Source of the DNA: Syntrophomonadaceae bacterium
GTDB lineage: Bacteria; Bacillota; DSM-12270; Thermacetogeniales; Thermacetogeniaceae
Reading direction: 5' to 3'
Assembly: GCA_012840385.1 (NCBI GenBank)
Contig: DULK01000071.1
Coordinates: forward strand, 1-33,201
Length of the DNA stretch: 33,201 bases
Both the position numbers and the translations under genes were made by a program. Of this stretch, positions 1-7,397 are shown one piece after another (position 1 is the stretch's first letter; the number at the start of each line of letters is the position of its first letter). Under the pieces are notes generated by a model that had not been told where the DNA came from, ran no database searches, and saw only the letters and a list, made by a program, of their open reading frames with translations.

Positions 1-466
1 AGATTCCCTCGTTCCATGCCCTTTTGGCGTTGACTCTGAGCACAACCGGCCGGGGGTCGTGCCTCTTGCCCACCTCCAGTGCGGTGTCAACATCCACGGA
101 GAGGTGAACGTACTGGCGCCCCTGGGGGAGCAATCCCTTTTCCCTGATGGAGGGAACAAAGCGCCTGGCCGTCCCGTGGAACAGCACTTCAGGCGGGGGA
201 ACAGGCTCCCGGGCAATCCTCTGGGGAATGGAATGGCCGTATAACGCCCTGATTTTGTCACCGGCTATCTCAAAGCGCTTTTTGTCGGAAAGGCGGATCA
301 TCTGCTGCAGATCCACTGCGGTGAGGCCTCGCCAGCCCCTTGCCTGCAGGGCCAGCAGCAGCTGCCGCAGGTCGGCCCACCCCTCGCGGTCCAGTTCAAG
401 GCCGTATTTCCACGGGGCGTGTCTCAAGGCATAGGAGATCTGTTTGCTGAGCCTTTTGTAATCCAC
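1..466 (-). CDS. kptA: RNA 2'-phosphotransferase, KptA/Tpt1 family (partial)
   Basis: The family moves the 2'-phosphate of a spliced or damaged RNA to NAD+, releasing nicotinamide and ADP-ribose cyclic phosphate. Only the first 155 or so codons are present, because the gene runs off the left edge. Seen in the translation: an N-terminal LSKQISYALRH segment, then LFHGTARRF, then VHLSVDVDTALEVGKRH and a PVVLRV strand, which are the NAD-binding and catalytic blocks of Tpt1/KptA (Arg, His and Arg residues in order). I chose the GTG at 464-466 because a GGGGGCGGG purine run lies six bases upstream, although a TTG two codons earlier is possible. The gene diverges from the alcohol dehydrogenase. The cellular substrate in bacteria is generally unclear. 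Confidence 0.85.
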   Translation of the reverse strand, partial: MDYKRLSKQISYALRHAPWKYGLELDREGWADLRQLLLALQARGWRGLTAVDLQQMIRLSDKKRFEIAGDKIRALYGHSIPQRIAREPVPPPEVLFHGTARRFVPSIREKGLLPQGRQYVHLSVDVDTALEVGKRHDPRPVVLRVNAKRAWNEGI

Positions 467-514
467 GGGCAACCCGCCCCCTTTCGGAAATTTTCAGCAG
501 CGGCCATCGAGTCT

Positions 515-523
515 ATTATAGCA
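515..523 (-). promoter_or_regulatory. Extended -10 promoter for kptA
   Basis: Read on the minus strand the sequence is TGCTATAAT, a perfect -10 with the TGn extension, about 50 bases upstream of the kptA start. No good -35 box is found 17 bases further up, which is usual for extended -10 promoters. Confidence 0.45.
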
Positions 524-621
524 CTCCGTTTCCCCTGAATAATCCGCTGCGGAAAAGCCAACCGGCCGGGTTCGGCCCGCGACCCCCCGGTTTTGCCCCT
601 TTAAACTGCCGCATCATGCCC

Positions 622-637
622 CGGCACAACCGTTGCA
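622..637 (+). promoter_or_regulatory. Sigma-54 (-24/-12) promoter candidate for the alcohol dehydrogenase
   Basis: The sequence CGGCAC, then five bases, then TTGCA matches the sigma-54 consensus TGGCAC-N5-TTGCW at all but the first base. The invariant GG and GC are ten bases apart, as required. It points toward the dehydrogenase start, with about 45 bases between the GC and the ATG. No competing sigma-A promoter is obvious. Sigma-54 promoters need an enhancer-binding activator, and none is encoded in this window. Confidence 0.55.
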
Positions 638-682
638 TCCACTGCTCCGGTGTGATGAAATAAAGGTAAGGAGGGATCACCA

Positions 683-1672
683 ATGCGTGCCATGATTCTT
701 GACGAGCCCGGCAGGCCGCTGCGCCCGGCGGACCTACCGGTGCCCGAACCCGGGCCGGGACAGGTCTTGCTGCAGGTCCATGCCTGCGGGATCTGCCGGA
801 CCGATCTGCACATCGTAGACGGGGAATTGAAGGAACCCAAGCTTCCGTTGGTGCTCGGCCACCAGATAGTGGGCACGGTGGTCAAGGCTGGCGAAGGGGT
901 CAAGACCTTTACTCCGGGGCAGCGGGTCGGCGTGCCCTGGCTGGGCTCCTCCTGCAACGGCTGCAAGCACTGCCTTTCCGGGAGGGAAAACCTCTGCGAC
1001 GCGGCCCGCTTTACCGGATACGACATCGACGGCGGCTTCGCCGAGTACACCGTTGCCGACCACCGCTTCTGCTTCCCGATCCCGGAGGGCTACCCGGACC
1101 TGCAGGCGGCGCCGCTGCTCTGCGCCGGGCTGATCGGCTACCGCTCCCTGGTCATGGCCGGGGACGCCGAACACCTCGGCATCTACGGCTTCGGCAATGC
1201 CGCCCACATCATCACCCAGGTGGCCAAATACCAGGGGCGGAAGGTCTACGCTTTCACCGTACCCGGCGACGTTGAGGCCCAGCGGTTTGCCATGGAAATG
1301 GGGGCAGACTGGGCAGGCGGTTCCGATCAGGCTCCGCCGGTAAAGCTGGATGCGGCAATTATTTTCGCACCGGTGGGGCCGCTGGTGCCGGAAGCGCTCA
1401 GGCACCTGGTGAAAGGGGGAACGGTGGTCTGCGGCGGGATCCACATGAGCGACATTCCCTCATTCCCTTACGAACTCCTCTGGGGTGAGCGGGTTGTACG
1501 GTCGGTGGCCAACCTGACCCGCAGGGACGGGGAAGAGTTTCTGGCCCTGGCCCCCAGGGTCCCGGTGCGCACCGAGGTGACCACCTTCCCGCTGGAGCAG
1601 GCCAACGAGGCCCTGAACGCCCTGCGCAACGGCGAAGTCCACGGGGCGGCCGTCCTGGTGGTAGGGGGGTAA
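683..1672 (+). CDS. Zinc-dependent alcohol dehydrogenase (AdhP-like MDR family)
   Basis: A medium-chain dehydrogenase/reductase that would oxidise alcohols or reduce aldehydes with NAD(P). The 329-residue length is normal for the family. Catalytic zinc ligands are C38 (GICRTDLH), H60 (VLGHQIVG) and probably C147 (LLCAGL). The structural zinc loop has C91, C94, C97 and C105. The Rossmann fold begins near residue 165, with GFGNAA as the dinucleotide-binding turn. A strong AAGGAGGG ribosome site precedes the ATG by about eight bases. It stands alone on the plus strand between two minus-strand genes and has a sigma-54-type promoter upstream, so it may be switched on by a specific activator. The substrate cannot be read from the sequence. 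Confidence 0.9.
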   Translation: MRAMILDEPGRPLRPADLPVPEPGPGQVLLQVHACGICRTDLHIVDGELKEPKLPLVLGHQIVGTVVKAGEGVKTFTPGQRVGVPWLGSSCNGCKHCLSGRENLCDAARFTGYDIDGGFAEYTVADHRFCFPIPEGYPDLQAAPLLCAGLIGYRSLVMAGDAEHLGIYGFGNAAHIITQVAKYQGRKVYAFTVPGDVEAQRFAMEMGADWAGGSDQAPPVKLDAAIIFAPVGPLVPEALRHLVKGGTVVCGGIHMSDIPSFPYELLWGERVVRSVANLTRRDGEEFLALAPRVPVRTEVTTFPLEQANEALNALRNGEVHGAAVLVVGG

Positions 1673-1684
1673 CCCCGACCCGGA

Positions 1685-3265
1685 TCAGGGAGATTTTTCT
1701 CCAAGCATCACGGTAATCCCCTCAGCGTCCCTATAAGCCGCTTCGGCTCCAAACAGCCGGGCAACCGTGAGGAAGGGCCACATGATAAATCCTTCTTTGC
1801 AAAAGACCGGGGTTTCTAAAGGCACCCTGCCGTTGTCGGTCTCCAGGCAGGCGCTCCCTGCCCCGGCGCGCAGAACCCTTCCCCTCTTTGTCAGCGAGAG
1901 GATGCCGGTTTTTTCATCAAATTCGATAAAGGCCTGCAGCACGTCGGCAAGAGTTACGGCAGGGAGGTAGAGATCAGCCGGTTTTTTCTCCGGTGGGACG
2001 GGATAGAAAACGGCTCTCCCGTTTACCACCGCTTTGTTATCCCCGCTCCGGAGGGCGATGGCCCGCCTGCCGGGTCCGGGCGGGCCGGCGAGTTCATGAT
2101 ATATCTTGTTGATAATCCCCTCCTCGATGTCGGTGAAGCCGCTGATCAGGGTGCGATAATACCCGCCGTTTGTCATCAAGATTATCCCTGTGTTTTCATC
2201 ACGGTCAAAGTACATGTCGCCGACCAGGCCGCAGGCCTCACCGGAATGCCCTGTGAGCCTCCGACCCGCCAGGGCGTCGGTGATGTGGAAGAACAGCCCC
2301 ATCTGCCTGAACATCCCGTTCAGGCCGGATCCGTGCCAGTGCATCTGCTGCATCAGGTCCGCGGTATCTTTCCTAAGAATGCGGACCCCCTGATAGACCC
2401 CGCCGCTCAGATGGGCGACCACGAACTTCGCCAGGTCCAGGACGCTCGTCCTGACCGCCCCGGCGGGCCCGATGTAATAGTTTCCCGGGGGCAGGTACGG
2501 CCTCCTCCGGGGAACCTCCCCTTCTTTGAAGCGGTCGCAGGCCGGGGAAAACCGGTCATTGCCTGTAGTCTTGTAAAGAACGGCCAGCTTCTCAAGGTGG
2601 GTGAGATCCGCCACCGCGTACCCTGCGTCCATGCCGAGCGGCCTGAAGATGTGGTTCCGGGCATACCGGTCGAAGTGTTCCCCGGAGAGCACTTCCACCA
2701 GGGCCCCGATGATGCCGGCGCCGAAATTGGAGTAGTTAAATCTCGTACCGGGCCTGTAATCTCCCCAGGTCGATCCGGTGTATGCCCCGCCGCCCGGGAC
2801 GAGGAGATCCTTCAACAGGGGGGGTTGAGGCGCGGTTAAAGCCTGCTCATACCCCCCGGCATCCAGTATGCTGGAGGTGTGGGTGAGGAGCATTCTAAAG
2901 GTTATTTTGACCTCCGGGTAATGCGGGTTCCTGACCGGGTACCCCAGGTATTCACCGATGTCGTCGTCGAGATGGAACATCCCCCGCTCCCAGAGCTGCA
3001 TTAAAGCGGTGGCGGTGATGGGCTTGGAAACCGAGGCAATTCTATAGAGGGTATCGGGGGCAGCCGGTCTTCCCCTTTCCAGGTCGGCCCACCCGTAGCC
3101 GCCGGACCAGAGCACCCGCCCGTCTTTAATAAAGGCGGCCGATACCCCCGCAATTTTTGCTTCGTACATCCGGGAGAGGATTGCCTCATCCAACCCGTCC
3201 CGGGGCGTGTTGCTGTACGGCTTGAAGGGCACCTCCCGGGTCCCCGGTCCCCCCGGTTCCTCCAC
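1685..3265 (-). CDS. Serine hydrolase, beta-lactamase/PBP4*-like family, with C-terminal stalk-like domain
   Basis: A class C beta-lactamase-fold serine hydrolase (peptidase, esterase or penicillin-binding type; substrate unknown). Numbering from the GTG at 3263-3265, the SxxK nucleophile motif is S78-V-S-K81, the YxN motif is Y178-S-N180 and an HxG triad element is H340-S-G342, so the catalytic centre looks intact. From about residue 405 a second domain resembles the copper-amine-oxidase N-terminal/stalk repeat often fused to clostridial surface proteins. No signal peptide is visible, which is odd for a wall-active enzyme. I prefer this start because a GGAAAGGGGG run lies nine bases upstream. 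An in-frame GTG-ATG pair at 3295 lacks a ribosome site. Its stop lies 12 bases from the convergent dehydrogenase stop. Confidence 0.8.
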   Translation of the reverse strand: MEEPGGPGTREVPFKPYSNTPRDGLDEAILSRMYEAKIAGVSAAFIKDGRVLWSGGYGWADLERGRPAAPDTLYRIASVSKPITATALMQLWERGMFHLDDDIGEYLGYPVRNPHYPEVKITFRMLLTHTSSILDAGGYEQALTAPQPPLLKDLLVPGGGAYTGSTWGDYRPGTRFNYSNFGAGIIGALVEVLSGEHFDRYARNHIFRPLGMDAGYAVADLTHLEKLAVLYKTTGNDRFSPACDRFKEGEVPRRRPYLPPGNYYIGPAGAVRTSVLDLAKFVVAHLSGGVYQGVRILRKDTADLMQQMHWHGSGLNGMFRQMGLFFHITDALAGRRLTGHSGEACGLVGDMYFDRDENTGIILMTNGGYYRTLISGFTDIEEGIINKIYHELAGPPGPGRRAIALRSGDNKAVVNGRAVFYPVPPEKKPADLYLPAVTLADVLQAFIEFDEKTGILSLTKRGRVLRAGAGSACLETDNGRVPLETPVFCKEGFIMWPFLTVARLFGAEAAYRDAEGITVMLGEKSP

Positions 3266-3443
3266 TGCCGTCCATCCCCCTTTCCAAAACATCACGGGAT
3301 CTTATCCGCCCCCTCCCCCATAAGACACTGCACCACGGCAATCTTTTTTCGAGGCCGGGGCGGCTTCCGCTTCTTTATTTTACGGGAAAACCCCGTAGAA
3401 AATGACCGCCGGCCATCACCACATACCGGTCGGAAGCAGGCGC

Positions 3444-3479
3444 AATAATTAAACCCTTCCGGAAAGCCACCGGAAGGGT
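3444..3479 (-). terminator. Rho-independent terminator of the MFS transporter gene
   Basis: On the minus strand a perfect 10-bp stem (ACCCTTCCGG with CCGGAAGGGT) with a 7-base loop is followed by TTTAATTATT. It lies 18 bases past the transporter stop codon. Confidence 0.75.
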
Positions 3480-3497
3480 CCCGGCAGGTCAAACCAT

Positions 3498-4925
3498 CTA
3501 AACTTCGATCCCTTTACCCCGGCCACCTACAGCCGCGGCCCTGCGCCCGTCCGGGACCAGCCGGATAAGCGGCATCGCCAGCAACAGCAGAGTGCTCATC
3601 CCCAGGAAAACCGTCCGGAATCCGGCCACTTTATCCGGGAAGTGGGAGAGGACCAGGACGATCCCCGCCGTTCCGATAACCCCGCCGGTCTGCCGGAACA
3701 TCCCCCTGAGCCCTGTAATGGCGCTGATCTTCTCGGGCATCAGCTCGATGGCGGCGTTGTTGGAAGAGGGGCTGGCCATCCCCACCCCCATACCGGATAC
3801 AAAAATGAGGGCAGCCAGCCACCAGAAGGTCGGGATCGCCCTTCCCAGGATCGCCGGGGGTCGCCAGTACGGATTCAATCCCAGGGTGGTCAGGGCCAGC
3901 ACGAGAAACCCTGCCGTCATAGGCAACCGGTAGCCGGTACGGTTCAGCAGCATGCTGGTCACCGTTGACATCCCCATCATCCCCAGGGCCCGGGCTGTCA
4001 GGAGGGTGCCGCTGACCAGGCTAGACATCCCGTACGTCACCTGCCCGAAGTAGGGGATGAATGCCATCAGGCCAAAGATGCAGGCCCCGTAGATCAGGTT
4101 GAGCCCGTTGATCACCGCAAAGGCCGGGGTCTTCAGAAGGGAGAGATCCAAAATGGGAGCAGCGGCGGTGCTTTCCCGATATAAGAAGAGGACGAAAAAA
4201 AGAACGGCCACAGCCGGCCAAATCCAGCTGTTCCACGACGCAAGCGATCCGGGCTGCTCCCCCAGTCGGGTCATAAAGTACATGATGCTGAGCATCATCC
4301 CGGCGAAGAGGGCGGCCCCGGGAAAGTCCACCCGGGTGCGGCGGAATTGAGGATCCGCCTCCAGCAAAAACTGCGACAACAGGAGCACCAGGCAGCCGAT
4401 GGGAACGTTGACCAGAAAAATGGCCTTCCACCCGGCGACATCCAGGATCCAGCCCCCCAGGGCGGGCCCGATAATCCCCCCCAGGGGAAAGATGCTGGTA
4501 AACAGCCCTATGGCCTGACTCCGGTTTTCCTGGAAGTAATCCCCGACGATCCCCGTCGCCGAGGGCATGAAACTCCCCCCGCCCAGGGCCTGTAAGAAAC
4601 GGAAAAGGATCAAAAAGTAGATGTTGGGTGAAAGGGCGCAGAGCATTGAACTCACCGTAAAAACCACCACACAGGCCATAAAGATCCTTTTGCGCCCCCA
4701 CTCGTCGCTGATGCGGCCCATCAATGGCATGATGGTCAGGGTCATCAACTGGTAGGCGGTGATTACCCATCCCGCCCAGTTCAAATCGGCCCGCAGGCTG
4801 CGCTCAATGACCGGAAGGGCGGTGGCCACAATGGTTGAATCCACCGAAGACATGAAAAGGGCAAGAGAAACCACAAAAAAAACAAGATACTTTCGATATC
4901 TGTTTCCTCTGTCCATTCGGATCAT
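3498..4925 (-). CDS. MFS transporter, DHA2 (EmrB/QacA) drug-efflux family
   Basis: A proton-coupled export permease in the inner membrane, 475 residues, consistent with the 14-helix DHA2 group. The first helix carries the family signature VDSTIVATALPVI (D29). Motif A between helices 2 and 3 is MGRISDEWGRKR, and motif C is FPLGGIIGPALGGW in helix 5. The rest of the translation is a run of hydrophobic segments with short basic loops. The substrate is not predictable. It is monocistronic: a terminator follows it and a non-coding stretch with repeats and tRNA-Sec precedes it. The ATG at 4925 has a weak ribosome site, and the ATG four codons in is an alternative. Confidence 0.88.
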   Translation of the reverse strand: MIRMDRGNRYRKYLVFFVVSLALFMSSVDSTIVATALPVIERSLRADLNWAGWVITAYQLMTLTIMPLMGRISDEWGRKRIFMACVVVFTVSSMLCALSPNIYFLILFRFLQALGGGSFMPSATGIVGDYFQENRSQAIGLFTSIFPLGGIIGPALGGWILDVAGWKAIFLVNVPIGCLVLLLSQFLLEADPQFRRTRVDFPGAALFAGMMLSIMYFMTRLGEQPGSLASWNSWIWPAVAVLFFVLFLYRESTAAAPILDLSLLKTPAFAVINGLNLIYGACIFGLMAFIPYFGQVTYGMSSLVSGTLLTARALGMMGMSTVTSMLLNRTGYRLPMTAGFLVLALTTLGLNPYWRPPAILGRAIPTFWWLAALIFVSGMGVGMASPSSNNAAIELMPEKISAITGLRGMFRQTGGVIGTAGIVLVLSHFPDKVAGFRTVFLGMSTLLLLAMPLIRLVPDGRRAAAVGGRGKGIEV

Positions 4926-5045
4926 GCTCCAACCCTCAACTTATCCCTTTTCCCGAACTGCCGGGGCGTCCGGAAAGATTTCGCGTGCCGGAGGCTACAG
5001 GATTAAGCTTCCTACTCCCTGCTGACCATTGTTAAAGATTGCTAA

Positions 5046-5070
5046 AGACAAAAGAACCGTCCCCTTGTCT
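5046..5070. repeat. 25-bp dispersed-type repeat, copy 1
   Basis: Identical to the copy at 5092-5116. Its ends, AGACAA and TTGTCT, are inverted repeats, so it can fold as a hairpin around a core containing GAACCGTCCCC. Short elements of this kind recur in many bacterial genomes and have been linked with REP-associated Y1 transposases. No such transposase is present here. Confidence 0.75.
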
Positions 5071-5091
5071 CTCTTGCCTGATGTATGACGA

Positions 5092-5116
5092 AGACAAAAG
5101 AACCGTCCCCTTGTCT
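5092..5116. repeat. 25-bp dispersed-type repeat, copy 2
   Basis: Exact direct copy of the element at 5046-5070, separated from it by 21 bases. It ends 30 bases past the 3' end of tRNA-Sec, and a partial TTGTCTGA echo follows it. Confidence 0.75.
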
Positions 5117-5146
5117 GACCTTGTCTGACTTGACTGCAGAAAAAAC

Positions 5147-5243
5147 TGGCGGGAGCGTGTGGGAATCGAACCCACCAGAGACACTCGTCATGCCTCTCGC
5201 CGGATTTGAAGTCCGGGCGCACCACCAGGCACAATCCGCTCCC
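5147..5243 (-). tRNA. selC: tRNA-Sec (anticodon TCA)
   Basis: A 97-base tRNA that reads UGA for selenocysteine. On the minus strand the anticodon loop CUUCAAA is closed by CCGGA/UCCGG, the T arm is GUGGG-UUCGAUU-CCCAC and the acceptor is GGGAGCG/CGCUCCC. A long variable arm typical of tRNA-Sec lies between the anticodon and T arms. The discriminator G and CCA are encoded, and a run of six T follows two bases later and may end transcription. tRNA-Sec normally has eight acceptor pairs, but here the eighth position would be G opposite A. SelA and SelB, its partners, lie 10-13 kb away in the same window. Confidence 0.93.
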
Positions 5244-5253
5244 GTCCCAGGCT

Positions 5254-5282
5254 ATTCTATCACAATCCACTGCCTGCGTCCA
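5254..5282 (-). promoter_or_regulatory. Sigma-A promoter for tRNA-Sec
   Basis: Minus-strand TGGACG (-35), a 17-base spacer and TAGAAT (-10) place the start site a few bases before the tRNA 5' end, as expected for a tRNA gene. Confidence 0.6.
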
Positions 5283-5313
5283 GTTAGCCGTTGTAAGGTT
5301 CTGGCAACTGCCG

Positions 5314-6105
5314 TCAGGCCTTCCCGGAGCGCTTCTTCCGGGCGATCAGGGCGGCGCCCAACGCCCCTACGATCTGCGGCTCCGGCGGGACGACGATCTC
5401 CGCCCCAAGTTTTTCGGACAGGGCCCTGACGACCCCCGGGTTCTTGGCCACGCCGCCGGTCATCATCACCCGGGGCATGACCCCCAGCCGGTTGGCCATA
5501 CCCGCCGTCCGTTCAGCGATAGACCGGTGCAGGCCCCGGACGATCTCCGGGCGGGGAACCCCCCGGGCGATCAGGGAGATGACCTCCGATTCCGCGAAAA
5601 CGGTGCACATGCTGCTGATCTCCGCCGCCCGCTCCGCTTTTAAGTCTTCATTCCCCAAACCGGCAACGGACAGCTCCAGCCTGTCCGCCATGACCTCCAG
5701 GAAGCGCCCGGTGCCTGCGGCGCACTTGTCGTTCATGAGGAAATCGATGACGTTCCCCTGCCCGTCGAGCCGGATCACCTTGCTGTCCTGCCCGCCGATG
5801 TCGATCACCGTCCGGACCTCCGGGTTCAGAAAGGCCGAACCGCGGCCGTGGCAGGAGATCTCCGTCACCTGGCCGTCTGCAAAGGGAACGCTCATCCTCC
5901 CGTAGCCGGTGGCCACCACGGTGTCCACTTCTGAAAGGCTTATCCCCGCCTTCTCCAGGACCTCCTCAAAGGCTCGCTCCGCCGCCGCCCGGGCCTGGGC
6001 GCCGGTGTTTACGATGCTGTATGCCAGCACCTCACCGTCCCGCAGGAGAACTGCGTCGGTGGACAGAGATCCGACGTCGATTCCGGCCGTAATCATATCA
6101 GGCAT
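5314..6105 (-). CDS. 2-hydroxyacyl-CoA dehydratase activator (HgdC/BadF/BcrA ATPase family)
   Basis: An ASKHA-fold ATPase whose homodimer holds one [4Fe-4S] cluster and uses ATP to fire one electron into the dehydratase. The 263-residue length is typical. Seen: the phosphate-binding GIDVGSLSTDAVLL at the N terminus, VVATGYGR, VIDIGGQDSKVI, and the cluster cysteines C128 (NDKCAAGTGRFLEVM) and C167 (ISSMCTVFAESEV), in the same spacing as in characterised activators. Its ATG overlaps the end of the upstream dehydratase subunit by 13 bases, so the two are translationally coupled. It is the last gene of a three-gene operon. Confidence 0.92.
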   Translation of the reverse strand: MPDMITAGIDVGSLSTDAVLLRDGEVLAYSIVNTGAQARAAAERAFEEVLEKAGISLSEVDTVVATGYGRMSVPFADGQVTEISCHGRGSAFLNPEVRTVIDIGGQDSKVIRLDGQGNVIDFLMNDKCAAGTGRFLEVMADRLELSVAGLGNEDLKAERAAEISSMCTVFAESEVISLIARGVPRPEIVRGLHRSIAERTAGMANRLGVMPRVMMTGGVAKNPGVVRALSEKLGAEIVVPPEPQIVGALGAALIARKKRSGKA

Positions 6106-7379
6106 CCCTCTTTCCTTTCTTCCAGGATTTCAAAAAAGGCCTGCAGGCGTGTCAGCATCCCTCCGGCCGCCTCGTTCCTTCCGTCCAGGCAGTCGCCGTC
6201 GAGGAGCAAAACCGGCCAGCCCGCTTCCTGCAAGGCTTCCTTCAGGATCAGGGAGCCCCCTGTGGACTGGCGGCAGCCGTGGTGGGAAAAGTGGACGATC
6301 CCGTCCACCCGGTACTTTTCGGCCAGTTCCCGGATCACCCTGATGCGCTCCTCCACCGGTTTGTAGTCGAAGTGGGCCAGCACCTTCCGGGCCAGGCTGA
6401 GGAAGGGCTCGCCCGGGTCCAGGGGCGGCCAGTAAATGTGGTTGAATTCCTCGTAGGCCAGAACCCCTCCCGCCTGCTCGATGAAGCTCATCACCTCATT
6501 GCTGTAGTAGGGCTTCAGGTGCAGCCAGAGCAGGCGGTATTTCTCCGTCCCGCCCCACCGGCCCCCGGCGATCTTTTCCTCGATCTCCTCCGCCAGGCAG
6601 GCGGAGATCTCCGCGGCCTCCCGGCTTCCCTGCCCGGCAAAAAACAGATAAATGAAGGCCAGCATGTCGTTCCCGGAAATGGGTGACGGCACCCGGCAGC
6701 GCAGTTCATTCGCCCGGAGCATGTTCTCCCTAAACTCGTTGCTGTGCCGGAGGGCCTCTTCCAGAGAGGCCCGGTCGGGCCTGCGCCCGGTCGCCTCCGC
6801 CAGGTCTTGCCACAGCCTCTCAAGCTGTTCGGCCACGTAAGCCTCGGCGTCCCGGCCGGCGGTGTAAGGCACATCCAGGATAAAACAGGGAGCGCCGTAG
6901 AGCTCCGCCATATTTTGAAAAAGCAGGGGCGCCCCGTCGCAGAGGTGGGTGCTGGCCAGGAGGGCGGCAGGCCTCGGCAGGTGGCCGGCCCGGGCGGCTC
7001 CTGCGATGCAGCGGTGAAAGGAGCAGAGGTCTCTGCTGTAGCCCGCCTCTTCACCCATGCTCAACGCCTCGGCCCCAAAGCCCATCCCCGTAATAAATCC
7101 GGCTGCCACCTCCGGCGAAAAAGGGCACAGCTGCAGGCCCCAGGCGATTTCCACGGGGAAAAAGGCGCTGGACCAGACCACCGGAACCTTCCCGGTGTAG
7201 GCGCGGCCCGTCTGGTTGAGGGCGAACCGGCTCATCTGGTAGATCGCCTGCCAGGGAAAGCTCTTTCTTGCCAGGACCAGTGCCCCCTCCACGATCCGGT
7301 AAGAGAGGGGGGAAGAAAGCACCTTTCCCCACCGGTCCCTGTCCTTTAAAAGGTTTTGGATTGTCCTGTTGAGATCCAT
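6093..7379 (-). CDS. 2-hydroxyacyl-CoA dehydratase family protein (HgdB/BcrC-like), subunit 2
   Basis: A 428-residue member of the HgdB/benzoyl-CoA reductase subunit family, which binds a [4Fe-4S] cluster through cysteines and dehydrates 2-hydroxyacyl-CoA by a ketyl-radical route. Candidate cluster ligands are in LCSFHRCIAGA and in VHFSHHGCRQS. The C terminus has the family's LLLDGDCLDGRNEAAGG and a tRLQAFFEIL-like helix. It follows the other subunit by 18 bases and overlaps the activator. Which hydroxyacyl-CoA it handles is unknown, and the two subunits diverge enough that reductase-like roles cannot be excluded. Confidence 0.82.
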   Translation of the reverse strand: MDLNRTIQNLLKDRDRWGKVLSSPLSYRIVEGALVLARKSFPWQAIYQMSRFALNQTGRAYTGKVPVVWSSAFFPVEIAWGLQLCPFSPEVAAGFITGMGFGAEALSMGEEAGYSRDLCSFHRCIAGAARAGHLPRPAALLASTHLCDGAPLLFQNMAELYGAPCFILDVPYTAGRDAEAYVAEQLERLWQDLAEATGRRPDRASLEEALRHSNEFRENMLRANELRCRVPSPISGNDMLAFIYLFFAGQGSREAAEISACLAEEIEEKIAGGRWGGTEKYRLLWLHLKPYYSNEVMSFIEQAGGVLAYEEFNHIYWPPLDPGEPFLSLARKVLAHFDYKPVEERIRVIRELAEKYRVDGIVHFSHHGCRQSTGGSLILKEALQEAGWPVLLLDGDCLDGRNEAAGGMLTRLQAFFEILEERKEGCLI

Positions 7380-7397
7380 CTAATCACCAGCCTGTTC

